DNA from: Pseudeuparius sepicola
Taxonomy: Eukaryota; Arthropoda; Insecta; Coleoptera; Anthribidae
Direction: 5' to 3'
Length of the DNA: 64,000 nt
NCBI GenBank assembly: GCA_963920635.1
Contig: OY987303.1
Location: 48,049,223-48,113,222 of the forward strand
Each line of letters starts with the position of its first letter. The first letter of the stretch is position 1. Position numbers and translations under genes: made by a program. Below, piece by piece: positions 62,700-64,000 of this stretch. The notes beneath the pieces are model-generated. The model had not been told where the DNA came from, did no database searches, and saw only the letters and a program-made list of their open reading frames with translations.

Positions 62700-64000
62700 T
62701 CAGATTGACCGCCATCTTTTTCAAGAGCGCTTTTGATTCTGGCTACTATTAAATTCTTTTGCAATGGGGGTGTTTCATATTTTGTTTGGCATCCTTATTA
62801 GCAGCGAGCCTTGGATGTTTAATATGGTGTCCAAGTTCGTTGAAGGTGGTCTATCTTATTCTTCCGAACTGTGTGCATTTAAAAATCGCTTGCTTTACAG
62901 CATCCTGTAGATGCAGCCATCTTAAGCCGGGTCCATATCAATAAATACTTACGTTGAGCACTGCATTTTACGCAAATTCGTTCGTGTGCGCTGAAATTTT
63001 TGTTGATATTGATTGTGCGCCGCATGCAAAATCACATAAATATTTTCGTCAGATACAACGCACGCTATCGGTCCACCTGTCGGTTTTCTGTCGACTTCAA
63101 AGGGAACGAATAACCCTTATATTGAAAAAAACGCTTATATATTAAAAAAAATGAAAACCTATAGTAAGTAATTTAATATATTTATTAATTTCCTTTAATG
63201 TTATTATTAGTAATTTCACGTCCACGCGTCCACGTCATGTCTCCATATCTGAAGAAGTGTGCAGTATATACAGTTTTGATGAGAACGTTACTGGGCAATA
63301 CAACTTCTTCAGTATGGTGGCAAAAACCTACTGAAAACATTGACACTTGATGAGAGAACAAATTATCCGTAATTTCCTTGGACCTAAAACCTAGAACATG
63401 TATAAATTTTAGACGAGCAATATCAAATAAAGAGAGGCTAGCGATTTTTGGCAACAGGAGATTCATATTCAAGTTTGCAGTAGGTATCTTTTTCGAATTT
63501 AAAAACAAGCTCTTCCAATAATTGTGCCTGCGAAGTCTGCAATGTACTGATATTCTCTTTTTTGTCGTTGATTTCACTACTGATTCATGACTGATGTCCG
63601 ATATTTGTGTAGAGATTAGCAACTATTTTTTATAGCAGTTTTCACATTAGATTCATTTTTAATTCGCCTTTTAATGTTGGGGTTAATCCTTTTATGTAAC
63701 GAAGCGAACTATAAAAAATATATCTCGGTATTTTTACCTTGTTGGTAAAGTATAGAATTTTTTGATATTACGCGTGTAGCCGTGTAATATCCCTCGGTCA
63801 AAGGCCTCGGTATATTATCTTCACGCTATCAGGCTTTACTTAACGCCCTTGATTCATAAATACCTATTTGGCACCTTGAAGATGAAATATTAAAATTGTT
63901 GAAACATCAACTCTCGTAATAAACGACGGATGCACTTTTGTGCGTATATATGTACACAGATAGAAATACAATTCTTCATAGAAAAATATTTGTTGTTTGA
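62700..64000. other. Unassigned window end with one unrecognised 145-codon frame
   Basis: On the minus strand 63,185-63,622 is open for 145 codons (starts MLISTQISDISHESVV, contains FIHVLGFRSKEITDNLF). I do not recognise it and codon content is AT-driven, so it may be chance. A short hairpin GATATTAC...GTAATATC lies near 63,757-63,790. Confidence 0.3.

Noticed and set aside
63185..63622. 145-codon minus frame as a continuation of the LINE at 62.4 kb
   Set aside because: It shows no RT motif and lies in an unrelated stretch; left as unrecognised.

Overview
The window reads as AT-rich intergenic DNA from an arthropod, most likely an insect. The reasons are spliced, intron-bearing transposase relics, TATA/AATAAA-type signals, and an insect-like repeat mix: PIF/Harbinger, Merlin, Tc1/mariner including a DD41D element, hAT, Gypsy, and a non-LTR retrotransposon with a restriction-like endonuclease. 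I cannot fix the order. No complete host gene is visible; the long open frames all belong to transposable elements.

Layout. 0-20 kb is a mosaic: a 289/290-bp tandem array with a dimeric higher-order period (971-2711), a PIF/Harbinger derivative inserted exactly at its end (2714-3490), scattered copies of an unclassified repeat here called D (seven in the window, all on the + strand), several MITEs and foldback elements with long inverted repeats, a decayed mariner transposase split by a MITE, and the end of a tyrosine recombinase whose nucleophile position has changed.

20,166-36,791 is one large Merlin-type DNA transposon, recognised by ~170-bp inverted termini, a near-perfect 8-bp target duplication, and a minus-strand transposase gene in three exons. 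Two things lie inside it. The first is a ~4.4-kb satellite of ~61-bp monomers arranged as 182-bp trimers, with an orientation switch near 21,292. The second is a ~9.8-kb insertion that splits the transposase exactly between two codons and is bounded by a 10-bp direct repeat. That insertion carries three head-to-tail copies of an R4/Dong-like retrotransposon (one with a full 1,239-codon frame), each ending in a (TAA)n tract.

38-42.5 kb holds nested TIR elements with a solo LTR, followed by an internally deleted hAT element. 42.5-58 kb is mostly unannotated sequence with a Gypsy deletion relic, an LTR-like copy, a possible tiny exon, and two families of repeated non-coding modules (three M1 copies, five M2 copies, all in one orientation) that I cannot assign to any known repeat. 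59,195-60,498 is an apparently intact DD41D mariner (rosa-type) with perfect 31-bp TIRs, inserted into an older mariner relic. The last 3.5 kb contains a LINE reverse-transcriptase remnant and otherwise nothing recognised.

The most interesting points are the satellite-bearing Merlin, the intron-like insertion in its gene, the (TAA)n-linked R4 concatemer, and the M2 modules.
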